Part shown: positions 33,409 through 44,363 of the stretch, in pieces
Position numbering within the stretch: position 1 is the stretch's first letter
How the letters are laid out: each line of letters starts with the position of its first letter
Translations under genes and position numbers: made by a program
The notes under the pieces: generated by a model
Told to the model about the DNA's origin: nothing
The model's database searches: none
Seen by the model: only the letters and a program-made list of their open reading frames with translations
Source of the DNA: Neospora caninum Liverpool
Taxonomy: Eukaryota; Apicomplexa; Conoidasida; Eucoccidiorida; Sarcocystidae
NCBI RefSeq assembly: GCF_000208865.1
Contig: NC_018392.1
Span: 1,054,001 to 1,118,000 of the forward strand
Length of the DNA stretch: 64,000 nucleotides
Direction of reading: 5' to 3'

Positions 33409-35169
33409 ATGGCGTCCCAACTCTGTGCTAGCGCCGAAGCTCCCGTACCCGATTCAACACCGCCGTGCGCTGATCCGGTTAACCCCGACACAGCGTTCCT
33501 GCTTGCGTGGGCAAATTTGCTCAGCCAGCAATATCCATCACCGTTCACTGTCCCTTGCTTACCTGTCAACCTCTCTGCATTAGTGGACCTGCTAGGGCGC
33601 GGAGTCGTTGCCGCAAAGGTACCGCAAGATTGTTCTGGTGACAGAACGGAACCCGTTTCTCCCAGTCGAAAACGACTGCGTGTTGGGGAAGCAGATCTGC
33701 CTTCTGGCATCTGCCCTTCTTCAGGAAATGAGCTTTCCCAGGAAGGTGGTTCAACTGCTGAGGCGGTGTCGCCTGTACCGAGTTCCGCCGCTACGTGCGG
33801 GGATCCGCCACTCGATCCCACCAGGAGACAGGATCGGCCGATCAGCTACGTCACCCTAAACGCTTCTGGAACTCACTGGTTAATCTCAACGCCAGTAAAC
33901 GGCGGTATTCTGCGGCATTTCCTTCCGCCTGCGCAAAACCGCTTGGATGACCTGCTTTCGTTTCAGGTGCCCGCTGATCTGCGCCAAAGAAGTCAAATGC
34001 CCCCGTGCACATCCGATCTGGTCTCCACCGCATCAGTATTCGACGATATGGAAGCTGGACAACGGCTAAGGAACGGCGTTGATCAACAATCTGGGTTTTT
34101 CGGTACCGAACAGGCATTCACGGCAGACTTATCTCCGGCACAAAGTGTGCACAAGGATACCGAAACGGTTCAGTCACAGCCCGGTCATCCGTCCTCCCCG
34201 AACCCGACCAGTTCCTCGGAATGTGGAATATCCCACTTCCTACCATACCCAGAAGGCGTCTCTGTTCAGCAAACAGATATCCCGTCAGAAAATTCCTCTC
34301 TCGAACATATGGATGTGAATCGAGGTGGAAACGCCCTGGAAAGTGCAGTGCCAACGCACATGCAGCATCTGGATATCTGTTGGGGCACCTCCGCTCATGC
34401 ATCCGGCTGGCCAGCTGCTGATGTGATGCCGGACACTGCGCAGCTGCCTCTCTTCTGTAGGAACATGGACGCAGAGTCGACTGACATGTACAACGGTAGC
34501 ACCAGCGAGAAAGGTTGCACGACGCGGACGTGTTGCACAGAAGATGAGTTCCCTCTGGAAGGCGAGAAGCAAGAGGCCACCGAGGCCTATTCTGAGATGG
34601 CGAAGAAACTTCCCAAACTTGCAGGGGTTATTTTCGATCGCGTACATGCTCGGTGGGTTTCAACATATCACGACAAAGAAACAAGGAAAGTCATGCGCAA
34701 GTACTTTGGTGTCCGAAAGCATGGCTTCGAACAAGCATACAAAATGGCGGTGCGACATCGCAAGTTGAAAATAATGTCGAAGCAGACGGAGAACGACCCA
34801 GAAACCAGAGTATCTGATGGGCTGAGAAATGAAAACCCCGACATGTCGTTTAGAGATACGGCGGGACTGGTGGAGGAAGAGACAGATGCCATCAACAAAA
34901 ACGTGTGCTACGAGACTCTATTCAAGACGCTACCTCGAGTCACTGGTGTTTCGTACGACTCCTACGCGATGAAGTTCCGTGCAGGGTTTATGTCAAATGG
35001 CAAATGGAATGTCAAGGATTTTCCCATACGCAAATACGGGACGTTTGCCGAGGCGTATAGGCGCGCAGTGTCCTGTCGTTTGGGGAACTCGAGGACAGAA
35101 TTCTCTGGAAAATGTGATGGCTCCGCCAAGACAGCGGCGGTTGCTGAAGTATCAGCTGCCCATGCGTGA
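33409..35169 (+). CDS. ApiAP2 transcription factor with two AP2 domains
   Basis: A single exon of 586 residues from ATG 33409 (context CCAAACATGG). The frame is open further 5', but with no earlier ATG. Two AP2 domains lie near the C-terminus. The first is at about 399-452, running from LPKLAGVIFDRVHARWVSTY through KYFGVRKHGFEQAYKMAV. The second is at about 507-557, with TGVSYDSYAMKFRAGF and FPIRKYGTFAEAYRRAV. Both keep the three-strand-plus-helix pattern with aromatic/Arg contacts and the 'F..AY..AV' helix. ApiAP2 proteins are the main sequence-specific regulators of apicomplexa; the nuclear location is inferred. The N-terminus has a short, possibly conserved helix (AFLLAWANLLSQQ, about 29-41). 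The middle is Ser/Thr/Pro-rich. I cannot assign a numbered family member. Confidence 0.93.
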   Translation: MASQLCASAEAPVPDSTPPCADPVNPDTAFLLAWANLLSQQYPSPFTVPCLPVNLSALVDLLGRGVVAAKVPQDCSGDRTEPVSPSRKRLRVGEADLPSGICPSSGNELSQEGGSTAEAVSPVPSSAATCGDPPLDPTRRQDRPISYVTLNASGTHWLISTPVNGGILRHFLPPAQNRLDDLLSFQVPADLRQRSQMPPCTSDLVSTASVFDDMEAGQRLRNGVDQQSGFFGTEQAFTADLSPAQSVHKDTETVQSQPGHPSSPNPTSSSECGISHFLPYPEGVSVQQTDIPSENSSLEHMDVNRGGNALESAVPTHMQHLDICWGTSAHASGWPAADVMPDTAQLPLFCRNMDAESTDMYNGSTSEKGCTTRTCCTEDEFPLEGEKQEATEAYSEMAKKLPKLAGVIFDRVHARWVSTYHDKETRKVMRKYFGVRKHGFEQAYKMAVRHRKLKIMSKQTENDPETRVSDGLRNENPDMSFRDTAGLVEEETDAINKNVCYETLFKTLPRVTGVSYDSYAMKFRAGFMSNGKWNVKDFPIRKYGTFAEAYRRAVSCRLGNSRTEFSGKCDGSAKTAAVAEVSAAHA

Positions 35170-35627
35170 TATGGAACGTGTCTCACGGCAGCCTTGTTTC
35201 AGCTGGAAGAACTCTGCCTGTGCTTCCCTTGTGTGACAGTCCGATGCCCATGATCGCGCGACAAAGAATGCATGAGTCTGTGCTTTTAAACAGCTCTTTG
35301 TATCTCTTGACGAGCTCTGGCTTTGTCGATTGTGACGTGCGCCATCTAGTCCGTCCGTCTTTTTCCGTGTCGCAGAGCAGAATGACTCTTCCAATTACAG
35401 ACATAGACGGCATTCGTCGTTTTCTTTCAAATATACAGGTTTGGCAAGAATCCGTCTGCGGGCAACGGAAGCTTGTTAGTGGTATGCTACTGGTTTCGAT
35501 CACCGCATTTGTATGCGATCTGCGATTAGGGAAGGATTTGCGGTAGAGTTACCATACGTCATCAACGGAAACAAAGTAATATAATGAATAAGCAACAAAA
35601 CGCAACATATCTCAGGGTGTTCTTTGA
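35170..35627. other. Short convergent intergenic region
   Basis: About 460 bp lies between the stops of the ApiAP2 gene (+) and the EGF-like gene (-), presumably 3' UTRs. Nothing else is seen. Confidence 0.6.
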
Positions 35628-37871
35628 TCAGGTCGTGAATCTCGTAAGCCCTGCCAAAATATCAGACGCAGCGGCCATCAACTCCTGCAAAGCACAGGAA
35701 ACACGGGCACTCTCTCAGACTGGAGTTCAAAAATGGAGAAGCATGTTGCTCACCTCTGTGCTCCCTCTCATTTCCTCTCGAAATAGTCCTTCCGCAAATG
35801 CATCGCGGCTGTCCTGTGCATTCTGCCTTTTTCTTAATGCCTGCTCTCCGCTATTATCGTTGATTGCGCCCTCCGTGTCTGTCATAAGATTTAGGGGCAT
35901 CTTCGGCGGTTCAACGGATATTTGGAATTCCGTTGCAGAAGGCATCATGATCACTTCTTTTGTGGTTGGCTTGAAAAGTTCCTACACAAAGAAGTGTAAC
36001 ATCACAGGAATTGGATGACAGCATTTTGCAGCGGTACAAGGGTTCTTCGACTGCGATATCTCGTGCACTAATCACGGGTTTCTGTAGTGGACTGAAAGAT
36101 CTCGGGAACATTTGAGGGTGTGCTATTCAATTTTCACTGGCGTTGATCGTATCTGATGCCTACCTGCATCGCTGGCACCCCACGCGCCGTGAAAGACGGA
36201 AGAGTATCGACTCGCAGAAGGCTGTAGATCGGCTCTCCTGTTGCTGGCGAATAGATGTCAATGCGGTTGGAGCCGAATCGAAGCGCTCCGTACCACCCTA
36301 GCTGTACAAACTGTGGTCACACACAGGCAGGATCAATTTTGCACGCCGCCACTGTTCTGCATTTTCACTCGTTGAGATATTACCTGTGCGTTCGTCTGAA
36401 ATGCTGCTCTTTCTTCTGGCAGCGTGTCATCGAGAAAGAGGGCAGTACTCATTCTCAAAGCCGGATCCCCGTACGATGGGTCATTGTACCAGTAGACAGC
36501 GTTGTGCCGAAGGAAGTCTGTACAAGAAAAAACCTTCATCACTCATGAGCTAGTCTTTGATGTCCAAGGGAAAGGCTTCTTACTGTTGGCAAACGTCGGC
36601 CAGTTCCGCGGTGCCTGTGCACCATAGATCTCAACGAGGGTCCCGTCATTTTTTTCCCAGGTTCCTTTGAGGTCCTTTTTGTCCATTACTGCGAGGGAGA
36701 GAAACAGATAAGAAGCACATCGGTGTGTTTTGTGAAGTATATTCGGCTTTACAATTGATTATCGCGGTCAATTGAATTCACTGCAACAATCGCAAAAATT
36801 CGACAGGAAAGCACAGGCTCGAATATGGGTTGATGTACTCACGTTTTCTCTCTAGCTTCGTCAATGCAGTGTCCTGGAGTCTCGTTCTTAAGAAGATACT
36901 TCGTCCGAAGTGGTCAGCAAAGCCTTCAGCCTGCTCGAAAATGACTGAGAGATTGTCCCTCGCGTCAAGAAAAACTCTACCTGCAACGCCAGCCTGTTCA
37001 TTGGAAAGAGTCAGACGAAAAATCTACCTTTTCAAAAGATCAGACGAAGCATGAGTAGAGGAACAACATACCGCGAATGAGGTAAGGGGAGTGACTACAA
37101 AGATCGCTCCCAGGAGATACCTTGTTCTGAGAAGGGCGTCCGTTCTATCAAGGCGAACGATGAACGGCTCGTTGGACAGGGGACTAAGCACTTGTCTCAG
37201 GGCTCCTGCTTTCGGCTTCTTCTCCTTTTCTGCGTCCTTCTTGTCCTTATAATGGGAATAGAGTTGCCAGTTACCGCTTATGTCCCAAGCTGCGCAGCGA
37301 TGCAAGAGCAAGCCACAGGCGCAAAAGGTTTTCCCTTACCGCAATCATTGTGCAATTCTTCAATCTCTTACTGCAAGCCTTGTAGGGGTTGCCAGCGAGG
37401 GGCAACCCAGTTGCGACGTCGATGATACAATGACAAGTTGGAACTCCTCCGATAATGAAGCAATTCGCGCCGGGCCCGCAGCGTGCGATCTCTCCTTCCA
37501 TTGCAGTACATGCTGAGAACAATAGCCGCGGCACCAGGGAAGCGTAGGAGGAGCCTGTCGCATGAGATCTTGAGTGACTCCTACTTACTTTCATAAACTT
37601 CGGTGACCAGCTGAGCTCCTGACCATAGCCCGGGTGAAGACAGAAACATCAGAGGCAGCAGGTAGCGCTTAAGGGATCTTCCTGACTTGTTCGTACGCTC
37701 TCCCGAAAACAATATATTGACAGGGTTTTTGTATTCCGCCGGTGAAAAAAGACTGGAGACAGAAAATGTTTTTGCCAAAGTCAAGTACTGCCCAGTGTGC
37801 CCAGGCGAGGCAGTTTGTTCGTCTCCGCACACAAAAGAATCTGCTCGCAGCGGTTCATTGTGCCACGCCAT
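35628..37871 (-). CDS. Secreted or membrane EGF-like protein, unrecognised family
   Basis: Nine exons, all phase-consistent: 37871-37589, 37512-37372, 37289-37072, 36993-36843, 36688-36584, 36517-36384, 36301-36164, 35981-35754, 35684-35628 (484 residues from ATG 37871). Exon 1 has a hydrophobic stretch (YLLPLMFLSSPGLW). If translation starts at the internal ATG 37649 (410 residues) this is close to a signal peptide; from 37871 it would be an internal anchor. Exon 2 is one EGF-like module with six Cys spaced 9-5-8-1-17. The rest has aromatic-rich segments (GTWEKNDGTLVEIYG, NAVYWYNDPSYG, LGWYGALRFGSNR) suggesting a beta-rich fold, then a polar helical tail. I do not recognise the family. Introns are short (66-182 nt). 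It lies just downstream of, and on the same strand as, the CPW-WPC gene. Confidence 0.72.
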
Positions 37872-38449
37872 TGCAACCAATGTTGAAGGAAATCAGGATT
37901 CAAGGTGTATTGCGATCAGAACGTGGAACACGGATCTGGACTTTCTATGGACCAAGTTGAAAAATGTGCAGCAGCTGGTGCCATTGAGATTGGCTGAGGA
38001 GCTCCTCTGCAAACGAGCACAGTCGATGAAGTGCTTGTGTCAAGTAGTCGAGTCATTTCCTGTAAAGCGGATTTATTGTTTTACCCAGCTCGCTTTTTCA
38101 CAACGTCTACTGAAATATGTCGAGCGGCAGCAGCAGGGAATTTGCATTTGGTGAAAGGCAAGCGGGGGCTGGCACTAGTTGTCGCCAGAATTGAGTTCTT
38201 TGGCGCACTGAAAGACGAACGCACTGGCGCATCCTCCACTGAAAATGCATGTGAACACGCTCTTGCGTGTTTCATATCATTAAGAATTCAGCAGTCCGGC
38301 CTCTAGCTGTAGAGTTGCTTGTTTGTTCTGGAGAAATGTATGGGGCAGGATAAACACGTATGGCCATTTCCAGTTGCAGACCATTAGTATGGGCACTTCC
38401 TACAGCCTTGGCGGCAGCAAACGCGCTGCGGGTGCTACACTACACTGTC
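37872..38449. other. Spacer between two minus-strand genes
   Basis: It separates the predicted end of the CPW-WPC-like gene from the start of the EGF-like gene. A minus frame at about 38275-38081 is open but has no motif. I cannot exclude extra exons here that would extend either gene or join them. Confidence 0.4.
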
Positions 38450-40031
38450 CTAAGGCAGCCCCCAGACAATTATTGGTATCCCTAACGAACGATTGTATAT
38501 TTTCCATTCATACAAAAATACGTTATGTCTGGCTACCTTCAGGACCCTCCACAAGGTCTGCAGAGCTCCAGCATTATCGCTCACGAAATAAACGCTCGGT
38601 TACGTATGACTTACAGCAGTACGCGTGAGAGGAAACTCGGCGTCAGGACCTGTTGTTTCCAGCAGCGGAGACGCGCATGGCCCTGCAGGAAGGCTCACCA
38701 CCAGTTTACTGTTTATCAGCAGAAGAACTTACACCATGCGCTGCACCGGGCGCTCCACTCCTTCTTCAATGCTATGTTGAAACCATCGAAGTCTACTATG
38801 TCTCTAGCACAAGGACCTTCATAATCTGAACATCGTGCCACAATGATGCGTAGTTCACGGAAGTACTGTTATGCCGACCGACCTGCCGTAGCTACGCATG
38901 CGGTCGCAGATCCTAAACGGTGCGTCAGTTTCGATAAACGTTGCGTTGTCGCTCATTCTTTGTTACCTTCTGAAGGCTTCCAGCCCTTTGGGCACTGGGC
39001 TGAATACTTGTGGCTACACTGTACACACGGCCAATCTCTCATACAGCGAGACGCCCATGTTTTCTTTGCCCTGGCGGATTTGCTAGAAAGCAGGGCTGGC
39101 AGATGTTAGCAGGTAAGCACGAAGGGCGTCATGACATACACTTCAGAAAGGTCCAGCAAGTCACCCTTGCATGGCCCTGTAAATATCAAAACAATACCAC
39201 GCTCTTCTGCTCAGGGAATCATGATGGTCTACCATCGTATCCGGGACCAGGGCCGCAGACTAGAGAATTGGGTCCTGAGCGCGCTTTGTGGGGCTCGACC
39301 GATATAGGGTCATTGTTTTTTTACCAAAAGCGTGTCCTGCTAATTCATAGTCCTGGGAGAAACCGGTGACAGCTGCTTTCTCATGCTTTCGGGCAAACGA
39401 TTCTAACCAGGGGGCAGCTGAAAACAAGTCGCGAATAGCTTTCCTAGGGTCACATGGTAGACGTCCAAGCAGCGTACGTCTGGGAATAATCTCTTTCGCA
39501 GATATTTTCGACGTCCTCAAGGCTCGCATGAACCGCTGAGGATGTGCCATCTACGTGAATAGTAAACGCTGCTTGAAAGCAGAACTGCCTTGAGGTACCT
39601 GCTTTCGGCGGAACTACCTCCGCCAAGTCTTGCATTATCTGTAAAACACTCGACTTCAGACTGAATCGGCGTCGAAAAGCGTTCGCGCATCACGTACGAC
39701 ACCAGCGGCATTTTTGTCAAGGGCTGGATGGTCCGAAGGCAGAGTGGCTGCAACGGAATCACCGACAATCGCCCCTGAAGTGCAAGGAAAAGTTGTCTTT
39801 GAGGTTGGTGGCATGCACTCCAGCTCAAAAGGTGTGATTACCGGCAGCTTCTCCCATGCTGGCTTGGTCATCACGAGAGAATTCAGTCCCAGTAATCGTC
39901 TGGTGGCACCTAACGGTCGTTTTTGCCTCAAGGAAGACACAGTGTTAACTGCTTACGCCCGATGGCACGAAAGCTGCACTAGACGATTTCATGGCAATTG
40001 CCATGGCCACAGCCATAAATGCGTTTCGCAT
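38450..40031 (-). CDS. Secreted protein with two CPW-WPC-like repeats
   Basis: Eight small exons: 40031-39957, 39638-39618, 39550-39325, 39176-39140, 39082-38967, 38825-38733, 38682-38615, 38557-38450 (247 residues, every junction in phase). Exon 1 is a signal peptide (MRNAFMAVAMAIAMKSSSAA). Exons 4-5 give GPCKGDLLDLSEV and then WASRCMRDWPC. The second repeat follows at once: CSHKYSAQCPKGW, DYEGPCARDIVDF, LKKEWSARCSAW and a split-codon WPC. This is the CPW-WPC domain pattern ('C.xYS..CP.GW ... Y.GPC ... C...WPC') known from apicomplexan secreted proteins expressed in zygote/ookinete stages of Plasmodium. The first repeat lacks a clear CP.GW, so it is diverged. Exon 2 (21 nt) may be skipped without losing frame. 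The last exon, ending in a hydrophobic tail, is the weakest. Confidence 0.72.
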
Positions 40032-40812
40032 CTTTCCAGGTCTGAAAAAACAGTCGTTCGAGAAACGATCGGAAAACTCGGCAGGCATACTCAACCCCGT
40101 GAGGTTCCGCGAAGTACCAATAGAACGCTGAGGCATGTCATGAGCTGAGGTGTCCATACAGCAGCTGGGGAGCTGCCTCCGGCCACTCCACTGATGGAGA
40201 GAGCTGGTGGAGCGACATTTCCTCCCAAGGCGAGAAACCTTTTTCGGGCGTCCAGATCGTCCATTTGCGATAGGTGAGTCTGCCCTTGTACCGGCTCTGT
40301 TCTTACCTTTCCCGGCCCCGGTGAAGAATGACATTGCAATTCATGTAACTAAAGTGTAAAACCGTGTCCGACAGCCTCTTTCAGGGCACGCGTCTCAAGG
40401 GTCCCTGCTAGAGGTCTGTCCTTCCGCTGACCGGGTTGAGTCGTTCGGGCATCCTCCTCTCTGGAGATAAACGATCACATCTTGGAATGATCTACGGAAA
40501 AAATGCACACGGCCAATACAGCCGCTTACGGCTGTGGGTTTCCCCTACATGTTACAACCAATCCGCGAAGCCACTAATTCAGAGTTGGCGTCACCCACGT
40601 CCGTTTTTACTACACTTCATCGAGACATAGTGCATGATAACACATTCGCAGGCTGATTCCCATCCCAATACAGAAGATGAGGGCTTCAGCGTAGTTGCAG
40701 GAACAGCCGACCCGTTGACGAACGGGATACTCGACGTCCCCTGCTGATAGAAGGAGCGCGTGTATCATGGCGAACACCGCTGTTTCACCGGCGTAACCAC
40801 TCCACTGGTTCG
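40032..40812. other. Spacer upstream of the CPW-WPC gene
   Basis: This should contain the CPW-WPC promoter and the 3' UTR of the next minus-strand gene. An alternative minus frame (about 40867-40610) overlapping that gene's last exon stays open to a stop and could be an alternative 3' exon of it. Nothing further is supported. Confidence 0.4.
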
Positions 40813-41444
40813 CTATAGGGGCCCATCCACAAAGGAAGACATCATACGCCTGTGGCCTTCGATACACCGCCTCTCCCTCAATGCGGCCCCAATTCCCTCT
40901 ACACGACGACCGTCGACCGACACGCTGGACAAGGGGACCTGTAAGCAGTGAACTGTACTACTTCAAAACAATACACGCTTGTTCCAGTGTTTCACACCTG
41001 GTTAGAAAAGTCGCGAATAAGACGGCTCAAGTCGTCCCCAGGATCATCCAGCACAACAACAGCATCGTCGCCGTTTTCGGTGGCAGAAATAGTGTACTGT
41101 GCCAGGAGGTGCACATGCTCGCCGTTCGGCATTCTAACTTTAAAGAAGTCCTCGTGACAGAGAGACATCCTTGGCACATTGTTCCTGGAGACGACAGCTC
41201 CTTGTGAATCAGGAGATTCAGGCTTTACAGAGCTACGTAAGCACTCAGGCACGGCGGTTGGTGCTTGCCTCGGGCAACGACTTAAGTCGCCAGTGACTTC
41301 GACAGCAGCACTGCGTGAGGAAGAGTTGGCGATGGATGTCTGCTCGCCAGAATTGGAGACGGCCGCAGTTGATGCGCAGTCAATCACCATCTTGGCCGCT
41401 GGCAGAGTGGGCACCCTGTTAACCATTACCCGTGGGGTCACCAT
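40813..41444 (-). CDS. Unrecognised protein, two-exon model
   Basis: Exons 41444-40998 and 40938-40813 (190 residues, phase 0 junction CAG|GTGTGA ... TTACAG|GTC). The central part looks like a folded domain (HEDFFKVRMPNGEHVHLLAQY, then DDAVVVLDDPGDDLSRLI); the flanks are polar and Ser/Pro-rich. No signal peptide or known motif is seen. The frame is open upstream of ATG 41444 to an acceptor-like GCTGTAG at about 41511, so an earlier exon is possible. In a second frame the last exon would continue to 40610. The strand was chosen by composition. Function unknown. Confidence 0.45.
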
Positions 41445-42909
41445 GCGTGGACCCCCGTGGACCTCCGTCACACGCAGAACTTTACGGTGCGAAGGAGGCT
41501 GCGGTGCAAGCTACAGCAAGATCCAGCCCTTTCCAGCCCAAAACTCCCTCCCCTTCACATCAATCACACCATACGATTGTGCGAGGTGAGCAAATTGTCG
41601 TGAAGGGGTACAATGCAGGCCGATACTACAGATGTGGCGAACCCAGGAATCGTTGCCTTTGCCGAACGAAGGGATAGATCATCATTGTAACTGTAGGAGC
41701 TTTTCCGCTGGAATGGATGCAGTTGGGCAATGTCAGTCATATGTCGGTCGGTAACAAAACATGTTCGATTGACAAGCCCTGCGAGGTAGGAGCGTCAATT
41801 TCTGCCCTGCCGGGGCGAGAAGGGGGGGGGGGTTCTCTCCACGGGTGCCTACACGAGAAGGTGTGCGACGGTCACTTCAAAAAGACGCAAAGCCACTCAG
41901 GGATTGGCTTCTGGCTTCGTATGGCATCAACGGAAAAGGCATAGTTTAGAGTACGAAAGGCGTACGTAAAAGCATACCCTTCCACCGTTGAGCAACAATC
42001 ACCCCGCTTGCTTCGAGCTCCCTCCAGCGAAGCCTAACTGAGCTTCACACAGTTACCAACGTCGCCTGCAAAAGTCTATTAGATGAAAGCATCGATGCAC
42101 GGCAGAACACTATCCAACGGCTGTGCATCTTGTCTTGTTTTCTCTGGTTCGATTATCGTCGACGGACAGAAAAACAGGGACGTAAAATCACCAGCGAGGG
42201 AATAAGCCTAGTCTCCACGAGTCGCAGTCCAGACAGACACCAGCAGCCCACAAGATATAGCAGCCCACACGATACAGCACCCCACGGCCTCTCCAGGGGG
42301 GTCTCAGGAAATCCGCTATCTGTTTGAAAAAGAGCAAAAAAAGTGGTGAAATGGAACCTCCGTTGGCGGCAGATTTTGACCCGCCGCTCACCGGCCCTCA
42401 AGTCCTCGCGCAACTTTTCTCCGCCCAACATATCCTATATACGGGTTGGGTATAGGATCAGGGCTGCTCAACGTTTTACAGACAAGAAGCTCTGCTAGTG
42501 CGGCAGACACGACCTACACTAGCATTATGCATCTCTCGTACATTTTGGGCGTCTACATTTTGTCTGTGCCTCTACCTTTTTCGCGGAACTTTAACTCTTT
42601 CCATTCCTGAGGTTTCCAGTCTGCCCCCGATTCCAAGGAAGAAGTGTCCGTTTTTCACCGTTCACCACAGAATCGTACGGGTTCACCATGACTTTCCGTG
42701 AGTCATGACGTGTGTCGGCACCAGCTGGGAAGGCACCGTTTTTGGCTTATTCAGTCTGCAGGCATTCGGGCATGCGACTTTCTGGAGGAAGCATGCTCCG
42801 TTCGCCTTTAGGAATCTTCGTTTCTACTACGTCCGCGACCGCGACCCGTCACTAGAGGGACTCAAGTCAGTAGCTTATGCCATAGGGATTATCGCGTCTG
42901 CTGGTCAAA
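41445..42909. other. Divergent region upstream of the PITH gene
   Basis: It probably carries promoters of the unrecognised minus-strand gene and the PITH gene. A plus frame at 41432-41677 and another at 42498-42701 have no motif. An 11-base G run lies at 41822-41832. Confidence 0.45.
41822..41832. repeat. Homopolymer run, 11 G
   Basis: Eleven consecutive G bases upstream of the PITH gene. The length is prone to slippage. Confidence 0.95.
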
Positions 42910-44363
42910 ATGGCGAACATCGACTCCACTGCTTCCAACACCAACAGGATGCGCGAGCATATGTCATTGAAGCAGATGCAAGCTGGGAAGCAACAAGAAC
43001 AAGAGGAGGACCTGTGCATGTGTTGTAACGTGGTCAACTTCAAGCTCTCAGTGTGCCTGAATCAGTTGGAACCTACTAAACAAGCCCCCAGTCAGACGGA
43101 GGGGAAGTCAAGAAGCAGTCAGTGCCCCGTCACGGAAGACGCAGGTGCACGTTGTGAGGAGAACGCAGAAAGTGAAGCAACGCATCAAGCGGAGCCGTGT
43201 TCCAATACTTCTGCTCCACCACAGGCGGAAGCTAACAGTAGCCCTCAAGCCGCTTCTGGATCTGGAACTTCACGTGCGAGCCCATCAGGGGTGGATGAAA
43301 GTCGTCAGTCCATCGTGCTCGCAACTCTACAGGATGTATTGCTGGCGAATCCCACCGATAAATGCCTAGTGTCCGACGTGGACGAGCAGCTGCTCATCAA
43401 CGTCTTCTTCAATTCCCCAGTTCGAGTAAGTGTGAGGTGACTGGGAAGTTTCTGGAAAGTTCTCCTTTCGTATTAGAGGGACGGAAGGCAGCGCCAAGCT
43501 CCCATATCCAGCATATCGTTAAACTGAAAATTTTCACACAGTAGTCGTTTCTTACGTTCAGAACAGCTACCAAAGTTCGTTTTGGATCTTTGTACTTCAG
43601 ATTACTTCAATGGCCATCCGTTCTACAGCGCCGCCGTCAAACTTCGACTGGAGGAAGCCCAGCGACACGCATATTGATGATGACGACGATTTGCCGGAGG
43701 AAGGCACAATCTCCGAGCCCAAGCTAATGAAGGTAAATCCTGTGCTGTGCGATCAGTGGACTATCTGGAAGCTGCCGAAGAAGGCTCGCCTGGCAGAACA
43801 TGGAAGGTACATTGTACCAGATCGGCATTCTTGACCTTGCTGCTTGGTGTCGAACGGCGACACACTAATTGGGATACGATTAGACTTCAGATGATAGCGA
43901 AAGGTGCGTCAATGTGGAAATGGAATGTAAGAAGTACCCGGGGGCGTAATGAGATCTGGACACTGTTGGCCTCCGTGGCAGCAAGTGTGATCACTCTGCT
44001 ACGGGAGGGTTTTCCGCGAATTGAACTGGGAGAATTTTGAAGGCATGGCGAGGGTGTAGTCTCGCGAACCCCATCTGAAACGGGTCATCGTCCCGTCTGT
44101 CCTGCTTAATGTGTGTCTCGTAGGTGTACAGTAACAACACTAACCTCGATTTTAGCACGGTGTACGATGAGACGCCCGCCCAGGTCATTACTTTAACCCC
44201 TGAACAGTTGAAAGGAGAGGAGCGCCTGTTACTGCGTGGCAGCAAGTTCCAAAGGTGTTCGTCTTTGCATATTTTCATAGAGAAGAATCAGGCAAATTCA
44301 GTGCACACGTTCATCAATCGTATTTGCCTCTATGGCTACGTGAACAAGAATTACGCCAGCTGA
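42910..44363 (+). CDS. PITHD1: PITH-domain protein (PITHD1-like)
   Basis: Three exons: 42910-43425, 43601-43732, 44124-44363 (295 residues, all junctions phase 0). Residues 1-45 contain a short CMCC cluster and the CLNQ block typical of PITH N-termini. Residues 55-135 are a Ser/Glu-rich lineage insertion. The PITH core follows: LVSDVDEQLLINVFFNSPVR, TSMAIRSTAPP, a polyacidic loop (IDDDDDLPEEG), then VYSNNTNLDFSTV, LRGSKFQRCSSLHIFIEKNQ and NRICLYGYV. PITH domains occur in TXNL1 and PITHD1 and mediate binding to the proteasome regulatory particle. No thioredoxin domain is present, so this corresponds to the PITHD1 type. The unusual feature is the insertion splitting the first PITH strand from the DEQLL motif. 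A cytosolic location is likely. Confidence 0.92.

Noticed and set aside
39517..39774. Alternative single downstream exon for the CPW-WPC gene signal peptide
   Set aside because: Acceptor at 39774 joins in phase and gives a 110-residue secreted protein, but it lacks the CPW-WPC landmarks that the phased chain of small exons recovers.
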